NCBI RefSeq assembly: GCF_013488225.1
Contig: NZ_CP041238.1
Location: forward strand, 3,507,501-3,571,500
Length of the DNA stretch: 64,000 bases
DNA from: Sinorhizobium mexicanum
GTDB taxonomy: Bacteria > Pseudomonadota > Alphaproteobacteria > Rhizobiales > Rhizobiaceae
Reading direction: 5' to 3'
Shown here: positions 38,744-48,524 of the stretch, one piece after another
Numbering within the stretch: the stretch's first letter is position 1
Layout: every line of letters begins with the position of its first letter
Translations under genes and position numbers: made by a program
Notes under the pieces: generated by a model
Databases searched by the model: none
What the model saw: only the letters and a program-made list of their open reading frames with translations
What the model was told of the DNA's origin: nothing

Positions 38744-38888
38744 CTCGAAATCTCGACGTTATATCGATTTAGCTTCGCGGGCGGCGATTGTAATTGGAGA
38801 AAAAACGCGTATCGATGTCGCCAACCGACAATCAGGCAGCTCTGTTAAGGGGCATTTTCCTGCGAAAGCTCTTGGAGGGAATGAATCC

Positions 38889-39638
38889 ATGAAAATCCTA
38901 GTCACGGTGAAGCGTGTGGTGGACTTCAACGTCAAGATCCGGGTGAAGGCGGATGGGTCCGGTGTCGAGCTGGCCAATGTCAAGATGTCGATGAACCCGT
39001 TCGACGAGATCTCGGTCGAAGAGGCGCTGCGGCTGAAGGAAGCCGGCAAGGCGAGCGAAGTCGTCGTCGTGTCGGTCGGCCCGGCCAAGGCCGAGGAGAC
39101 GCTGAGGACCGCGCTGGCCATGGGCGCCGACCGGGCGATCCTGGTCGAGACCGAGGACCAGGTCGAGCCGCTCGCTGTCGCCAAGATCGTCAAGGGTGTC
39201 GCCGAAGCCGAACAGCCGGGGCTGATCATCGTCGGCAAGCAGGCGATCGACGACGATTCGAACCAGACCGGCCAGATGCTGTCGGCGCTGCTCGGCTGGG
39301 CCCAGGGCACCTTCGCCTCCAAGGTCGAGATCGCCGACGGCAGCGCCAAGGTGACGCGCGAGGTCGATGGCGGCCTGCAGACGGTCGAACTGAAGCTGCC
39401 GGCGGTGGTGACCACCGACCTCAGGCTGAACGAGCCGCGTTATGCCTCGCTGCCGAACATCATGAAGGCGAAGAAGAAGCCGCTCGACAAGAAGAGCCCG
39501 GCCGATTTCGGCGTCGACACTTCGCCGCGGCTGAAGGTGCTGAAGACGGAAGAGCCGTCCGGCCGCAAGGCCGGCATCAAGGTCAAGTCGGTCGCCGAGC
39601 TCGTCGAGAAGCTCAAGGGCGAAGCCGGCGTATTGTAA
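38889..39638 (+). CDS. etfB: Electron transfer flavoprotein beta subunit
   Basis: EtfB binds AMP and, with EtfA, passes electrons from acyl-CoA and related dehydrogenases to ETF-quinone oxidoreductase. The 249 residues begin [19 protein letters not shown] and contain the [11 protein letters not shown] recognition-loop end. The sequence is of the mitochondrial/housekeeping type, not the FixA nitrogen-fixation type. It is followed by etfA after 25 bases and preceded by a candidate operator. Confidence 0.96.
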   Translation: MKILVTVKRVVDFNVKIRVKADGSGVELANVKMSMNPFDEISVEEALRLKEAGKASEVVVVSVGPAKAEETLRTALAMGADRAILVETEDQVEPLAVAKIVKGVAEAEQPGLIIVGKQAIDDDSNQTGQMLSALLGWAQGTFASKVEIADGSAKVTREVDGGLQTVELKLPAVVTTDLRLNEPRYASLPNIMKAKKKPLDKKSPADFGVDTSPRLKVLKTEEPSGRKAGIKVKSVAELVEKLKGEAGVL

Positions 39639-39663
39639 GTTTCAGGAAAGGGAGCACAACACC

Positions 39664-40593
39664 ATGGCCATTCTGCTTCTGGCTGACCACGACACCACCC
39701 ACCTTTCCGACCAGACGGCGAAGGCGCTGACCGCGGCCACCAAGATCGGCTCCGACGTGCATGTGCTGGTCGCCGGTTCGAACATCAAGGCGATCGCCGA
39801 TGAGGCGGCAAAGCTTGCCGGCGTTGCCAAGGTGCTCGTTGCCGACGACGCCTCGCTCGCCAACAACCTCGCCGAGCCGCTCGCCGCAACGATCGTCGCG
39901 CTGGCCGGCGGCTACGACACCATCATTGCCGCCGCCACCTCGGTCGGCAAGAACGTTTTGCCGCGCGTCGCTGCACTGCTCGACGTCGCCCAGGTCTCGG
40001 AAATCATCGAGGTGGTCTCCGCCGACACCTTCAAGCGGCCGATCTATGCCGGCAATGCCATCCAGACGGTGCAGACGAGCGAAGCCAAGCGCGTCATCAC
40101 CGTGCGCACCGCCTCGTTTGCCGCGGCCGCCGAGGGCGGTTCGGCCGCGGTCGAGACGGTTGCGGCCGCCGCCAATCCGGGGGTTTCGAGCTTCGTTGCC
40201 GATGCGCTGTCGTCGTCGGACCGGCCGGAACTGACCTCGGCGAAGATCATCATCTCCGGTGGCCGGGCGCTCGGCTCGTCGGAAAAGTTCAAGGAAGTGA
40301 TCCTGCCGGTCGCCGACAAGCTCGGGGCCGCCGTCGGCGCGTCGCGCGCCGCCGTCGATGCCGGCTATGCCCCGAACGACTGGCAGGTCGGCCAGACCGG
40401 CAAGGTGGTCGCCCCCGACCTCTACATCGCCTGCGGCATTTCCGGGGCGATCCAGCATCTCGCCGGCATGAAGGATTCCAAGGTGATCGTCGCGATCAAC
40501 AAGGACGAGGAGGCGCCGATCTTCCAGGTCGCCGACTACGGCCTCGTCGCCGACCTCTTCGACGTCCTGCCGGAACTCGAAAAGGCGCTGTAA
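39664..40593 (+). CDS. etfA: Electron transfer flavoprotein alpha subunit
   Basis: EtfA holds the FAD of the ETF heterodimer. The 309 residues show [34 protein letters not shown] and [22 protein letters not shown], the C-terminal FAD domain motifs. It is the second gene of the etfBA operon, with a strong terminator downstream. Confidence 0.96.
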   Translation: MAILLLADHDTTHLSDQTAKALTAATKIGSDVHVLVAGSNIKAIADEAAKLAGVAKVLVADDASLANNLAEPLAATIVALAGGYDTIIAAATSVGKNVLPRVAALLDVAQVSEIIEVVSADTFKRPIYAGNAIQTVQTSEAKRVITVRTASFAAAAEGGSAAVETVAAAANPGVSSFVADALSSSDRPELTSAKIIISGGRALGSSEKFKEVILPVADKLGAAVGASRAAVDAGYAPNDWQVGQTGKVVAPDLYIACGISGAIQHLAGMKDSKVIVAINKDEEAPIFQVADYGLVADLFDVLPELEKAL

Positions 40594-40664
40594 CCACACG
40601 TAAAACGCGTTTGCCTCCGGCATGAAAAAGGCTGGAAAAAGCGCGTGCTTGGCATTAACAATCG

Positions 40665-40698
40665 TACCGGGCCGGCCCAAGCGGCCCGGTATTTTTTT
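40665..40698 (+). terminator. Rho-independent terminator after etfBA
   Basis: TACCGGGCCG and CGGCCCGGTA pair around a GCCCAAG loop, followed by seven Ts. hbdA starts 52 bases further on, so it may be expressed by partial read-through or its own promoter. Confidence 0.85.
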
Positions 40699-40750
40699 AT
40701 CTGCGGCTGCAAGGCTGCCGAAAATCTCTTGAAGATGGGTGTTCGCTTCG

Positions 40751-41623
40751 ATGATCAAGACGGTCGGAATTATTGGCGCTGGTCAGATGGGCTGCGGCAT
40801 TGCCCATGTTTCGGCAGTCGCCGGATACAAGGTGCAGCTCTACGATCTTGCTGCGGACCGCATCGAGGCCGGGCTTGCGACCATCAACGGCAATCTCGCC
40901 CGTCAAGTTTCCTCCGGCAAGATGACCGACGAGGACCGCAAGAAGGCGCTTTCCCTGATCAAGGGTTCCGCCGACATCAACGATCTCTCCCAAGCCGATC
41001 TTGTGATCGAGGCGGTAACGGAAGACGAAACCGTCAAGCGCAAGATCTACGGCCAGGTTTGCCCGATCATGAAGCCGGAAGCGATTCTCGCAACCAACAC
41101 GTCCTCGCTGTCGATCACGCGCCTCGCGTCCGCGACAGATCGGCCGGAACATTTCATGGGCATCCACTTCATGAACCCGGTTCCGGTGATGAAGCTGGTG
41201 GAACTGGTGCGCGGCATTGCGACCGATGAAGAAACCTTCAAGACGGCGAAGGAGTTCGTCGCTCATCTCGACAAGACCGTCACCGTCGCCGAGGATTTCC
41301 CCGCCTTCATCGTCAACCGCATCCTGTTGCCGATGATCAACGAGGCGATCTACACCCTCTACGAGGGCGTTGGCACCGTGGACGCCATCGACACGGCGAT
41401 GAAGCTCGGTGCAAACCATCCGATGGGGCCGCTGCAACTGGCCGACTTTATCGGCCTCGACACCTGCCTGTCGATCATGCAGGTCCTGCATGACGGCCTG
41501 GCCGACTCGAAGTATCGCCCCTGTCCGCTGCTGGTCAAATATGTCGAGGCCGGCTGGCTCGGCCGCAAGTCTGGCCGTGGCTTCTACGACTATCGCGGCG
41601 ACGTGCCAATTCCGACACGCTAG
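40751..41623 (+). CDS. hbdA: 3-hydroxybutyryl-CoA dehydrogenase
   Basis: An NAD(P)-dependent enzyme of short-chain 3-hydroxyacyl-CoA oxidation/reduction. The 290 residues begin MIKTVGIIGAGQMG, the dinucleotide motif. NTSSLSIT and the catalytic histidine in HFMNPVPVMKLVE follow, and the C-terminus has KSGRGFYDYRG. A GTG at 40739 in frame is the alternative start (4 more residues). Its position behind etfBA fits beta-oxidation-type metabolism. Confidence 0.94.
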   Translation: MIKTVGIIGAGQMGCGIAHVSAVAGYKVQLYDLAADRIEAGLATINGNLARQVSSGKMTDEDRKKALSLIKGSADINDLSQADLVIEAVTEDETVKRKIYGQVCPIMKPEAILATNTSSLSITRLASATDRPEHFMGIHFMNPVPVMKLVELVRGIATDEETFKTAKEFVAHLDKTVTVAEDFPAFIVNRILLPMINEAIYTLYEGVGTVDAIDTAMKLGANHPMGPLQLADFIGLDTCLSIMQVLHDGLADSKYRPCPLLVKYVEAGWLGRKSGRGFYDYRGDVPIPTR

Positions 41624-41682
41624 GAAAAGCGTGCGCGGTTTTCCGCCCGCATCCCGCGTCTCAACTTATGAATCGATAACCC

Positions 41683-42378
41683 TCAGCTGCCGGCCGACGC
41701 GCCCAACGCTGCCTGAATGAGCCCCTTCGCATCTTGGCTGTCCCAGGCGGCGGGACCGTTCATCGACCCGATCAGGCAGCCCTTCTCGTCGAGGAGCAGG
41801 GTCGCAGGAAGGCCGAAAGCGAGGCCCTCCTTCTTGAGCGTATTGAACACGCTCATCGACGCATCCCGGTAGTAGCCGAGCTCGTGAACCCCGACCTCAT
41901 CGAGGAAGGCTCTCGGCTTTTCGTCGTCGCCGGTATCGATGTTGATCGCGACGACCAGGAAGCGGTCGCCACCGAGCGCCTTCTGCAGTCCGTTCAGCGC
42001 CGGCATCTCCTCCCGGCAGGGCACGCACCAGGTCGCCCAAAGGTTCATGAGGATCGTCTTGCCGGAAAAAGCGGCAAGGGTCAGCGGTTTTCCATCGGGG
42101 CCGTTAAAATCGAGACTGCTGATCGGACGCGGATCGGCCGCCGGCGTCATGGCGGCGACCTGGCCTTTCATGAACGGGGTCAGCGAGGCGACCTTCTGTT
42201 TGGCTTGTGGACAGCTCCCGCCATCCGCCATTTGCGTCGCAGCGCGGTCGCCGGATCCTGTGGCATTGCCAGACCCCGTCTCCTTCACGTATACCGCAGC
42301 CGCACCGACGATCACGCCGAAAAGGGCGGCGAGCGCGAACAACCTGACGGCCAGGGGGCTTTTCTTCTGGTCTGGCAT
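41683..42378 (-). CDS. tlpA: TlpA-type membrane-anchored thiol:disulfide oxidoreductase
   Basis: A 231-residue reductant that acts in the periplasm, in rhizobia needed for cytochrome aa3 maturation. An N-terminal anchor helix ([21 protein letters not shown], about 11-31) is followed by a linker and a thioredoxin fold with active site WCVPC (C118, C121) and the cis-proline region in [10 protein letters not shown] third cysteine, C56, lies outside the fold and one, in KGC, near the C-terminus. The ATG at 42378 has GGAG at good spacing. It is divergent from argH, with only 25 bases between the start codons. Confidence 0.93.
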   Translation of the reverse strand: MPDQKKSPLAVRLFALAALFGVIVGAAAVYVKETGSGNATGSGDRAATQMADGGSCPQAKQKVASLTPFMKGQVAAMTPAADPRPISSLDFNGPDGKPLTLAAFSGKTILMNLWATWCVPCREEMPALNGLQKALGGDRFLVVAINIDTGDDEKPRAFLDEVGVHELGYYRDASMSVFNTLKKEGLAFGLPATLLLDEKGCLIGSMNGPAAWDSQDAKGLIQAALGASAGS

Positions 42379-42403
42379 TTCATTCTCCAAGGCGGGCATC
42401 CTC

Positions 42404-43807
42404 ATGGCTGACGGCAGTTCCGAGACGAAATCCTCCAACCAGATGTGGGGCGGGCGCTTCGCCTCTGGCCCGGATGCGATCATGGAGGAGATAAACGCCT
42501 CGATCGGCTTCGACAAGAAGCTCTATGCCCAGGACATCCGCGGCTCAATAGCGCATGCGACCATGCTGGCGCATCAAGGCATCATTTCTGCCGAAGACAA
42601 AGACAAGATCGTTCACGGTCTCGACACGATCCTGTCAGAGATCGAAAGCGGTGCATTCGAATTCTCGCGGCGCCTGGAAGACATTCACATGAATGTTGAA
42701 GCGCGACTGGCAACCCTGATCGGGCCGGCTGCCGGCCGGCTGCACACGGCGCGCTCGCGCAACGACCAGGTCGCGCTCGACTTTCGCCTGTGGGTGAAGG
42801 AAGAACTGCAGAAAACCGAAAAGGCGCTGACGGCGCTGATCGCGGCCTTCCTGGATCGCGCCGAAGAACATGCCGATACAGTCATGCCCGGGTTCACCCA
42901 TCTGCAGACGGCGCAGCCGGTCACCTTCGGCCACCATTGCATGGCCTATGTCGAAATGTTCGGCCGCGACCGCTCGCGCGTCCGCCATGCGATCGAGCAC
43001 ATGGACGAAAGCCCGATCGGCGCCGCCGCTCTGGCAGGCACCGGCTTCCCGATCGACCGGCACATGACGGCAAAGGCGCTTGGCTTCCGCGAGCCGACCC
43101 GCAACTCGATCGACACGGTCTCCGACCGAGACTTCGCACTGGAGTTCCTTTCGATCGCCTCGATCGCGGCGACACACCTGTCGCGTCTCGCCGAAGAGAT
43201 CGTCATCTGGTCGACGCCGCAATTCGGCTTCATCCGTCTGTCGGACGCGTTTTCGACCGGCTCGTCGATCATGCCGCAGAAGAAGAACCCCGATGCCGCC
43301 GAGCTCGTGCGTGCCAAGACGGGTCGCATCAACGGTTCGCTGATTGCACTGCTGACCGTGATGAAGGGCCTGCCGCTCGCCTATTCGAAGGACATGCAGG
43401 AGGACAAGGAGCAAGTCTTCGACGCCGCCGAGAGCCTCGAACTGGCAATTGCTGCAATGACCGGCATGGTGCGCGACATGAGCGTGCGTGCCGATCGAAT
43501 GAAGGCTGCGGCCGGCTCCGGCTATTCGACCGCGACCGACCTTGCCGACTGGCTGGTGAGAGAGGCGGGTCTGCCCTTCCGCGACGCCCATCATGTGACC
43601 GGCCGCGCCGTGGCGCTTGCCGAGCAGAAGAGTTGCGATCTCGCCGATCTGTCGCTCGCCGACCTGCAGTCGATCGATGCCGCGATCACCGAGAAGGTCT
43701 TCGACGTGCTCACCGTCGAGGCTTCGGTCGCAAGCCGCACCAGCTTCGGCGGCACCGCCCCTGCCGAAGTGCGCAAGCAGATCGCCTGGTGGCGGGCCCG
43801 CAACTGA
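42404..43807 (+). CDS. argH: Argininosuccinate lyase
   Basis: The last enzyme of arginine synthesis, splitting argininosuccinate into arginine and fumarate. The 467-residue protein carries the fumarase-superfamily signature [12 protein letters not shown] (about 286-297), plus [12 protein letters not shown] and [13 protein letters not shown]. The ATG at 42404 gives [19 protein letters not shown], with the WGGRF that opens this family. The longer open frame upstream overlaps tlpA and is not used. Confidence 0.96.
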   Translation: MADGSSETKSSNQMWGGRFASGPDAIMEEINASIGFDKKLYAQDIRGSIAHATMLAHQGIISAEDKDKIVHGLDTILSEIESGAFEFSRRLEDIHMNVEARLATLIGPAAGRLHTARSRNDQVALDFRLWVKEELQKTEKALTALIAAFLDRAEEHADTVMPGFTHLQTAQPVTFGHHCMAYVEMFGRDRSRVRHAIEHMDESPIGAAALAGTGFPIDRHMTAKALGFREPTRNSIDTVSDRDFALEFLSIASIAATHLSRLAEEIVIWSTPQFGFIRLSDAFSTGSSIMPQKKNPDAAELVRAKTGRINGSLIALLTVMKGLPLAYSKDMQEDKEQVFDAAESLELAIAAMTGMVRDMSVRADRMKAAAGSGYSTATDLADWLVREAGLPFRDAHHVTGRAVALAEQKSCDLADLSLADLQSIDAAITEKVFDVLTVEASVASRTSFGGTAPAEVRKQIAWWRARN

Positions 43808-43808
43808 T

Positions 43809-43907
43809 GCATGTCGCCCGAAAGTGTGCGGCGGTTTCGGACAACGACATGCATGCCAGCAAAGACCTAAGCGTGTCGCCTGGCTCCCATTGTAGGCGAC
43901 GCGCTTG
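43809..43907. repeat. Second mosaic repeat family (RIME2-like), two palindromes
   Basis: GCATGTCG and CGACATGC enclose a CCGAAA/TTTCGG stem (43809-43852). AAGCG-GTCGCC and GGCGACGCGCTT form a second hairpin (about 43869-43906), joined by AGCAAAGACCT. The plan is like RIME1 but the sequence differs. It lies directly after the argH stop codon. Confidence 0.6.
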
Positions 43908-44024
43908 AGCCAGCGCAGAAAGAGGGTGCACAAGGCCCTGAAAAATCGATAAGACATCGCTCCAGAGCGGGGCCGGAAGACCCGCCCGCTCCGACTCACT
44001 CGGCTCCCGTTCCGGCAAAGGAAA

Positions 44025-44222
44025 ATGACGATGACATTGACGAAGGCAGCCCGGCTTGCGCTTGTGCTCGCTATCCCCGGGCTGGTTCTCATCGGTTGTG
44101 GGCGTAAGGGCGATCTCGACAGGCCGGGCGCCACGACGATCAACACCAAAGCGCCGGCCGGAACCGTCGAAGAGAAGGCTACGGTAGAGGACCGGCCCTT
44201 CCTGCTTGATCCCCTCCTCTGA
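44025..44222 (+). CDS. Small lipoprotein upstream of lysA (LptM-like)
   Basis: A 65-residue lipoprotein with lipobox LIGC (mature cysteine C25), followed by GRKGDLDRP and a disordered tail. The CGxKGxL-P pattern after the lipobox is that of LptM/YifL-type proteins, which in E. coli help mature the LPS transporter LptDE and lie upstream of dapF/lysine genes. A second in-frame ATG two codons on is equally likely. It is co-transcribed with lysA, 14 bases downstream. Confidence 0.8.
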   Translation: MTMTLTKAARLALVLAIPGLVLIGCGRKGDLDRPGATTINTKAPAGTVEEKATVEDRPFLLDPLL

Positions 44223-44236
44223 ACCGAGCGAAACCC

Positions 44237-45505
44237 GTGAACCATTTCGAATACCGTGACGGAATTCTCTACGCCGAAGATGTCCCCGTAACGGACATCG
44301 CTAGAGCCGTCGGAACACCCTTCTATTGCTATTCCACCGCAACGCTGGAACGCCACTACCGGGTCTTCGCCCAGGCCTTTGCCGATGTTGATGCCATGGT
44401 CTGCTATGCCATGAAGGCCAATTCGAACCAGGCCGTGCTGAAGACTCTGGCCCGGCTCGGCGCGGGGGTCGATGTGGTTTCCGAAGGCGAACTCCGGCGC
44501 GCGCTTGCCGCCGGCGTGCCGGCTGACCGGATCATGTTTTCGGGCGTCGGCAAGACCGCGCGCGAGATGGATTTCGCGATCGAGGCGGGCATCTATTGCT
44601 TCAATGTCGAGTCCGAACCGGAGCTGGAGGTCCTGAACCAGCGGGCGCTAAGGGCCGGCAAGCAGGCGCACGTCTCCTTCCGCATCAATCCGGACGTCGA
44701 TGCCCGCACGCATGCGAAGATTTCGACCGGCAAGAAGGAGAACAAGTTCGGTATTTCCTGGGAGCGGGCGCGCAGCGTCTACGCCCACGCCGCCACCCTG
44801 CCCGGCATCAAGGTCACCGGCATCGACATGCATATCGGCAGCCAGATTACCGAGTTGCAGCCGTTCGACGATGCCTTCAAGCTGCTGCGCGAACTCGTCG
44901 ATACCCTCAGGTCTGATGGCCATGTGATCGATCACGTCGATATCGGCGGAGGTCTCGGCATTCCCTACAGGGACGACAACAATCCGCCGCCATTGCCCGA
45001 TGCCTATGCCGACATCGTCAAGAACCAGCTCAAGGGCCTTAACTGCCGCATCGTGACCGAACCCGGCCGGCTGATCGTCGGCAACGCCGGTATTCTCGTC
45101 ACCGAAGTGGTCTACGTGAAGGATGGCGGTGACAAGACCTTCGTCATCGTCGATGGCGCGATGAACGACCTGATCCGCCCGACCCTCTACGAGGCCTATC
45201 ACGAAATCCGGCCGGTGAAGATTTCGGCCGCCAACGCACCGCGCATCAAGGCCGACGTGGTGGGCCCCGTTTGCGAAACCGGCGACTACCTTGCGCTTGA
45301 TCGCGAGATGGCGATGCCGAGACCGGGCGATCTGTTCGCAATCGGCTCGGCCGGTGCTTACGGCGCGGTGCAGTCGGGTACCTACAACAGCCGCCTGCTC
45401 GTTCCGGAAGTGCTCGTCAAGGGCGACCGCTTCCACGTCGTGCGGCCGCGCCAAGACTATGACAGCCTGATCGGCCTCGATTCGGTGCCGGAGTGGCTCG
45501 ACTGA
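44237..45505 (+). CDS. lysA: Diaminopimelate decarboxylase
   Basis: A PLP enzyme, last step of lysine synthesis, cutting into the meso-DAP pool also used for peptidoglycan. The 422 residues show the PLP lysine in CYAMKANSNQAVL (about K60), GIDMHIGSQI, IVTEPGRLIV and the substrate cysteine in GPVCETGD. It starts at a GTG (MNHFEYRDGILYAEDVPV). lysC, the first enzyme of the pathway, is 33 kb away on the opposite strand. Confidence 0.96.
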   Translation: MNHFEYRDGILYAEDVPVTDIARAVGTPFYCYSTATLERHYRVFAQAFADVDAMVCYAMKANSNQAVLKTLARLGAGVDVVSEGELRRALAAGVPADRIMFSGVGKTAREMDFAIEAGIYCFNVESEPELEVLNQRALRAGKQAHVSFRINPDVDARTHAKISTGKKENKFGISWERARSVYAHAATLPGIKVTGIDMHIGSQITELQPFDDAFKLLRELVDTLRSDGHVIDHVDIGGGLGIPYRDDNNPPPLPDAYADIVKNQLKGLNCRIVTEPGRLIVGNAGILVTEVVYVKDGGDKTFVIVDGAMNDLIRPTLYEAYHEIRPVKISAANAPRIKADVVGPVCETGDYLALDREMAMPRPGDLFAIGSAGAYGAVQSGTYNSRLLVPEVLVKGDRFHVVRPRQDYDSLIGLDSVPEWLD

Positions 45506-45616
45506 ACCGCTCTGGTTCGGTTTCTGGCGGAGACGCCGCAAAGCCGTGCGGCGATCACGATTTGTTGTCGCCCTCGTCTTCGCCACAAACGGTGTTATCC
45601 TGCGGTGCGAGGATCA

Positions 45617-45716
45617 CTACGGCGCGGCGCGTTGCCAGACGCACAACGGACGCTGTAGCACGTTGAATTGCTGCATGTTTTATCCTTGATCGGCTGCGAT
45701 TTAAGCATACATGCAG
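45617..45716 (+). repeat. RIME1-like repeat, full copy, slightly shortened
   Basis: Both palindromes are recognisable, but palindrome 2 has lost bases (CTTGATCGG) and part of palindrome 1 no longer pairs. It lies between lysA and the TIGR02302 gene, 38 bases before the ATG. Confidence 0.8.
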
Positions 45717-45754
45717 AAGGGCGACCATGAGCGACCGAAAGGGAACTTGGGCGG

Positions 45755-48430
45755 ATGACGCAATTCCGGCGGGATGACACGCCACAACCGAAGCCGTTTG
45801 CCAGGATGCTGGCAACCAAGAGGTTTTTCGCCCGCTTGGTCCTTTTGGCGGAGCAGATTCTGCCGCGCGCGCTGATGCCTGCGTCGATCGTTCTCCTGTT
45901 CCTTTCCGCCGGCTGGCTCGGCTTCTTCCGCGTTGCGCCGTTGTGGCTGCACGCTGCAACCCTTCTCGCCTTTTTCGCGGGACTGTTCTTCTCGCTTCTG
46001 CCGCTAACCCGGATCCGTTGGCCGGAAAACCCCGATGCCGACCGGATGCTCGAAGAGCGCAACGACTTGCCGCATCAGGCGATCCGCGTCCAGGACGACA
46101 CGCCGGCGACGGAGGGAGCGTTCGGGGCAGCGCTCTGGCGGGAGCATCAGGCGCGCATGGCTCGATTGGTCCGCGCATTGGACACCGGCCTTCCGCGCCC
46201 CGACATCGCGCGGCATGACCCCTGGGCACTCAGGGCGGTCCCCGTGCTTCTTGCCTGCATTGCATTTGCCTATTCCTATTCGAACCGCGCGGGGCTGATA
46301 ACCGACGCTTTCCGGCTGCCCCAGCAACAGGTTGTCGCGGCGGACATCCGCATTGACGCCTGGGTGACGCCGCCGGCCTATACGGGCCGCGCGCCGATTT
46401 TCCTGACTGGCCGACAAGACACGGCCTCGCAAGGCGTGGCGTCGCAAGGCGTGGCGTCGCAAGACATGCCATCGCAGGATACGGCCCCAGCACAGCAGGA
46501 AAAGGCCCTCTTCACCGTGCCGCAGTTCAGCGATTTGACCGTCAGGATAACCGGCGCCGGACCGGAGGCACGTGTGAGCTATGCCGAATCCGGTGGAACA
46601 GGACCGATCACCATTCCGGCTTCCGCTGACAAGGCGAAATCGGAGCCGAAGACGGAGCCGCAGGAAACCGCGCAGATGCCGCGAAACGGCGTCCGCAACC
46701 ATCTCTACAAGATAACCAAGGACGGAACGCTTTCGGTCGGCGGTCAAAGCTGGAACTTCAAGATCACGCCGGACAGCGTCCCCGACATCGCTTTCGATGG
46801 CGCGCCGCGCCCGACCGCGAACGCATCGCTCGAAATAAGCTTCCTTGCGCATGACGACTACGGGATTTCGCAGGCCTGGGCAGATATCAAGCCGCTGGAT
46901 GAACTGCCTGCCGGCGCCCGCTCGCTCTACCCTCCGCCCGAGTACCGTCTCGATCTGCCGCGCCGCAACGCCCGTGAGGCCAAGGGAACGACGAGCCGGA
47001 ACCTCAGCGAGCATCCGCTCGCCGGGAAGCGTGTGCGCATCACCTTGGTCGCCCGCGATGCCGCCGGCCAGGAAGGCCGAAGTGTGCCGCAGGACGTGAT
47101 CCTTCCGGCGCGCCAGTTCTTCGAACCGCTCGCGGCCGCCGTTGCCGAGCAACGACAGATCTTCGCGCTCAATGTCAACGATCTTCCGCGCGCCATCGAT
47201 CTCAACGACGCACTGACGCTCTATGCGGAGGAGACGATTCCCAACCTTACGCATTTCCTGCTGATCCAATCGGCGCGCACGCGCATGGCGCTCGCACGTA
47301 ACGACGACATGCTCCGGGACGCAGCCGATCATCTCTGGGAGATTGCTCTCGGCATCGAGGACGGAGACCTGTCGCTCGCCGAGCGGCGGCTGCGCGACGC
47401 TCAGCAGGCGCTTTCCGACGCACTGGACCGCAATGCGTCCGACGAAGAGATCGCCAAGCTGATGCAGGAATTGCGCCAGGCGATGCAGGAATACATGCAG
47501 CAACTTGCACAGCAAGCGGCGAAAAATCCGCGCATGGCTAACCCCGATCAGAACAACGTGCTGCGCCAGCAGGACCTGCAGAAGATGATGGACCAGATCG
47601 AAAACCTGGCCCGCTCCGGCTCGCGCGATGAGGCGCGCCAACTCCTGTCCGAACTGCAAAGAATGATGAACAACCTGCAGGCCGGGCGCATGCAGCAAAT
47701 GGGCGAGCAGAACAACGCCATGCGTCAGCAGATGGACAAGCTCGGCCAGTTGATGCAGCAGCAGCAACAGTTGATGGATGAGACCTTCAAACTGGACCAG
47801 GCGCTACGCGACCGCATGCAACGGGGCGACCCGTTACAGGATGAAGACAACGAGCTCTTTGGTCAGGACATGCCGCAGGATCCCGGGCAGCGCAACGATC
47901 CCAACGGCAAGCCCAACCCGCTCGACGACATGACCGCCGAGCAGCTGAAGGACGCCTTGAAACAACTGAGGCAGCAGCAGGATGGGCTCGGCAAGCAACT
48001 CGGGGAACTGCAGAAGGGCCTCGAGCAGCTTGGCGTCAAGCCCGGCAAGGGCTTCGGCGAGGCACAGCGCGAGATGAAGGGAGCGGCCGAGGCTCTTGGC
48101 GAGGGTGAGGGCGAGCAGGCTGTCGGCAGTCAGGGCCGGGCGTTGCAGGCGTTGCGCGAAGGCGCACAGGACATGATGAACCAGATGCAGGCCCAAGGGC
48201 AGCAGGGTCCTGGACAGGGCGTTCCGCAGTACGGCCAGAATGGACGTGACCCGCTCGGCCGTCGTCAGCAGAACGTTGGCCCCGACTTCGGCGACCAGGT
48301 CAAGGTTCCGGACGAAATCGATACGCAACGCGCTCGCCAGATCCTTGATGAGATCCGCCGCAAGCTCGGCGACAGCCTGTCTCCGGAAGCCGAGCGGCAA
48401 TATCTCGAACGCCTGCTCGATATGCGTTGA
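45755..48430 (+). CDS. TIGR02302 (DUF4175) family membrane protein
   Basis: A large alphaproteobacterial envelope protein of unknown function (891 aa). Two hydrophobic segments lie near the N-terminus (ALMPASIVLLFLSAGWLGFF and LLAFFAGLFFSLLP), and a third around residue 165 (AVPVLLACIAFAYSYS). A periplasmic-looking beta-rich region follows (about 185-470). The long C-terminal part is Gln/Met-rich coiled coil (about 560-720), ending in a Gly/Gln-rich stretch and a conserved YLERLLDMR. Around residues 225-240 an ASQGV/ASQD repeat varies in copy number. The ATG at 45755 is chosen although other in-frame starts exist. It may act in the envelope, but no catalytic motif is visible. Confidence 0.85.
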   Translation: MTQFRRDDTPQPKPFARMLATKRFFARLVLLAEQILPRALMPASIVLLFLSAGWLGFFRVAPLWLHAATLLAFFAGLFFSLLPLTRIRWPENPDADRMLEERNDLPHQAIRVQDDTPATEGAFGAALWREHQARMARLVRALDTGLPRPDIARHDPWALRAVPVLLACIAFAYSYSNRAGLITDAFRLPQQQVVAADIRIDAWVTPPAYTGRAPIFLTGRQDTASQGVASQGVASQDMPSQDTAPAQQEKALFTVPQFSDLTVRITGAGPEARVSYAESGGTGPITIPASADKAKSEPKTEPQETAQMPRNGVRNHLYKITKDGTLSVGGQSWNFKITPDSVPDIAFDGAPRPTANASLEISFLAHDDYGISQAWADIKPLDELPAGARSLYPPPEYRLDLPRRNAREAKGTTSRNLSEHPLAGKRVRITLVARDAAGQEGRSVPQDVILPARQFFEPLAAAVAEQRQIFALNVNDLPRAIDLNDALTLYAEETIPNLTHFLLIQSARTRMALARNDDMLRDAADHLWEIALGIEDGDLSLAERRLRDAQQALSDALDRNASDEEIAKLMQELRQAMQEYMQQLAQQAAKNPRMANPDQNNVLRQQDLQKMMDQIENLARSGSRDEARQLLSELQRMMNNLQAGRMQQMGEQNNAMRQQMDKLGQLMQQQQQLMDETFKLDQALRDRMQRGDPLQDEDNELFGQDMPQDPGQRNDPNGKPNPLDDMTAEQLKDALKQLRQQQDGLGKQLGELQKGLEQLGVKPGKGFGEAQREMKGAAEALGEGEGEQAVGSQGRALQALREGAQDMMNQMQAQGQQGPGQGVPQYGQNGRDPLGRRQQNVGPDFGDQVKVPDEIDTQRARQILDEIRRKLGDSLSPEAERQYLERLLDMR
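46426..46490 (+). repeat. Imperfect 15-base tandem repeats within the TIGR02302 gene
   Basis: The unit GGCGTGGCGTCGCAA occurs twice in a row, flanked by diverged copies, encoding the repeated pentapeptide GVASQ. Because the unit is a multiple of three, copy-number change would alter length without breaking the frame. Confidence 0.75.
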
Positions 48431-48524
48431 CCACTGCAGAACCGCTAGTAGCGACGGACATGGAAGGACGCACGCAACCGGCCGCCGCCGGCGAAGCGGC
48501 GAAGGCCGGAAGTCGGGATGGCTG

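Noticed and set aside
42635..44356. A 573-codon minus-strand frame across argH and the lipoprotein gene
   Set aside because: It crosses a repeat and two well-supported plus-strand genes; shadow only.
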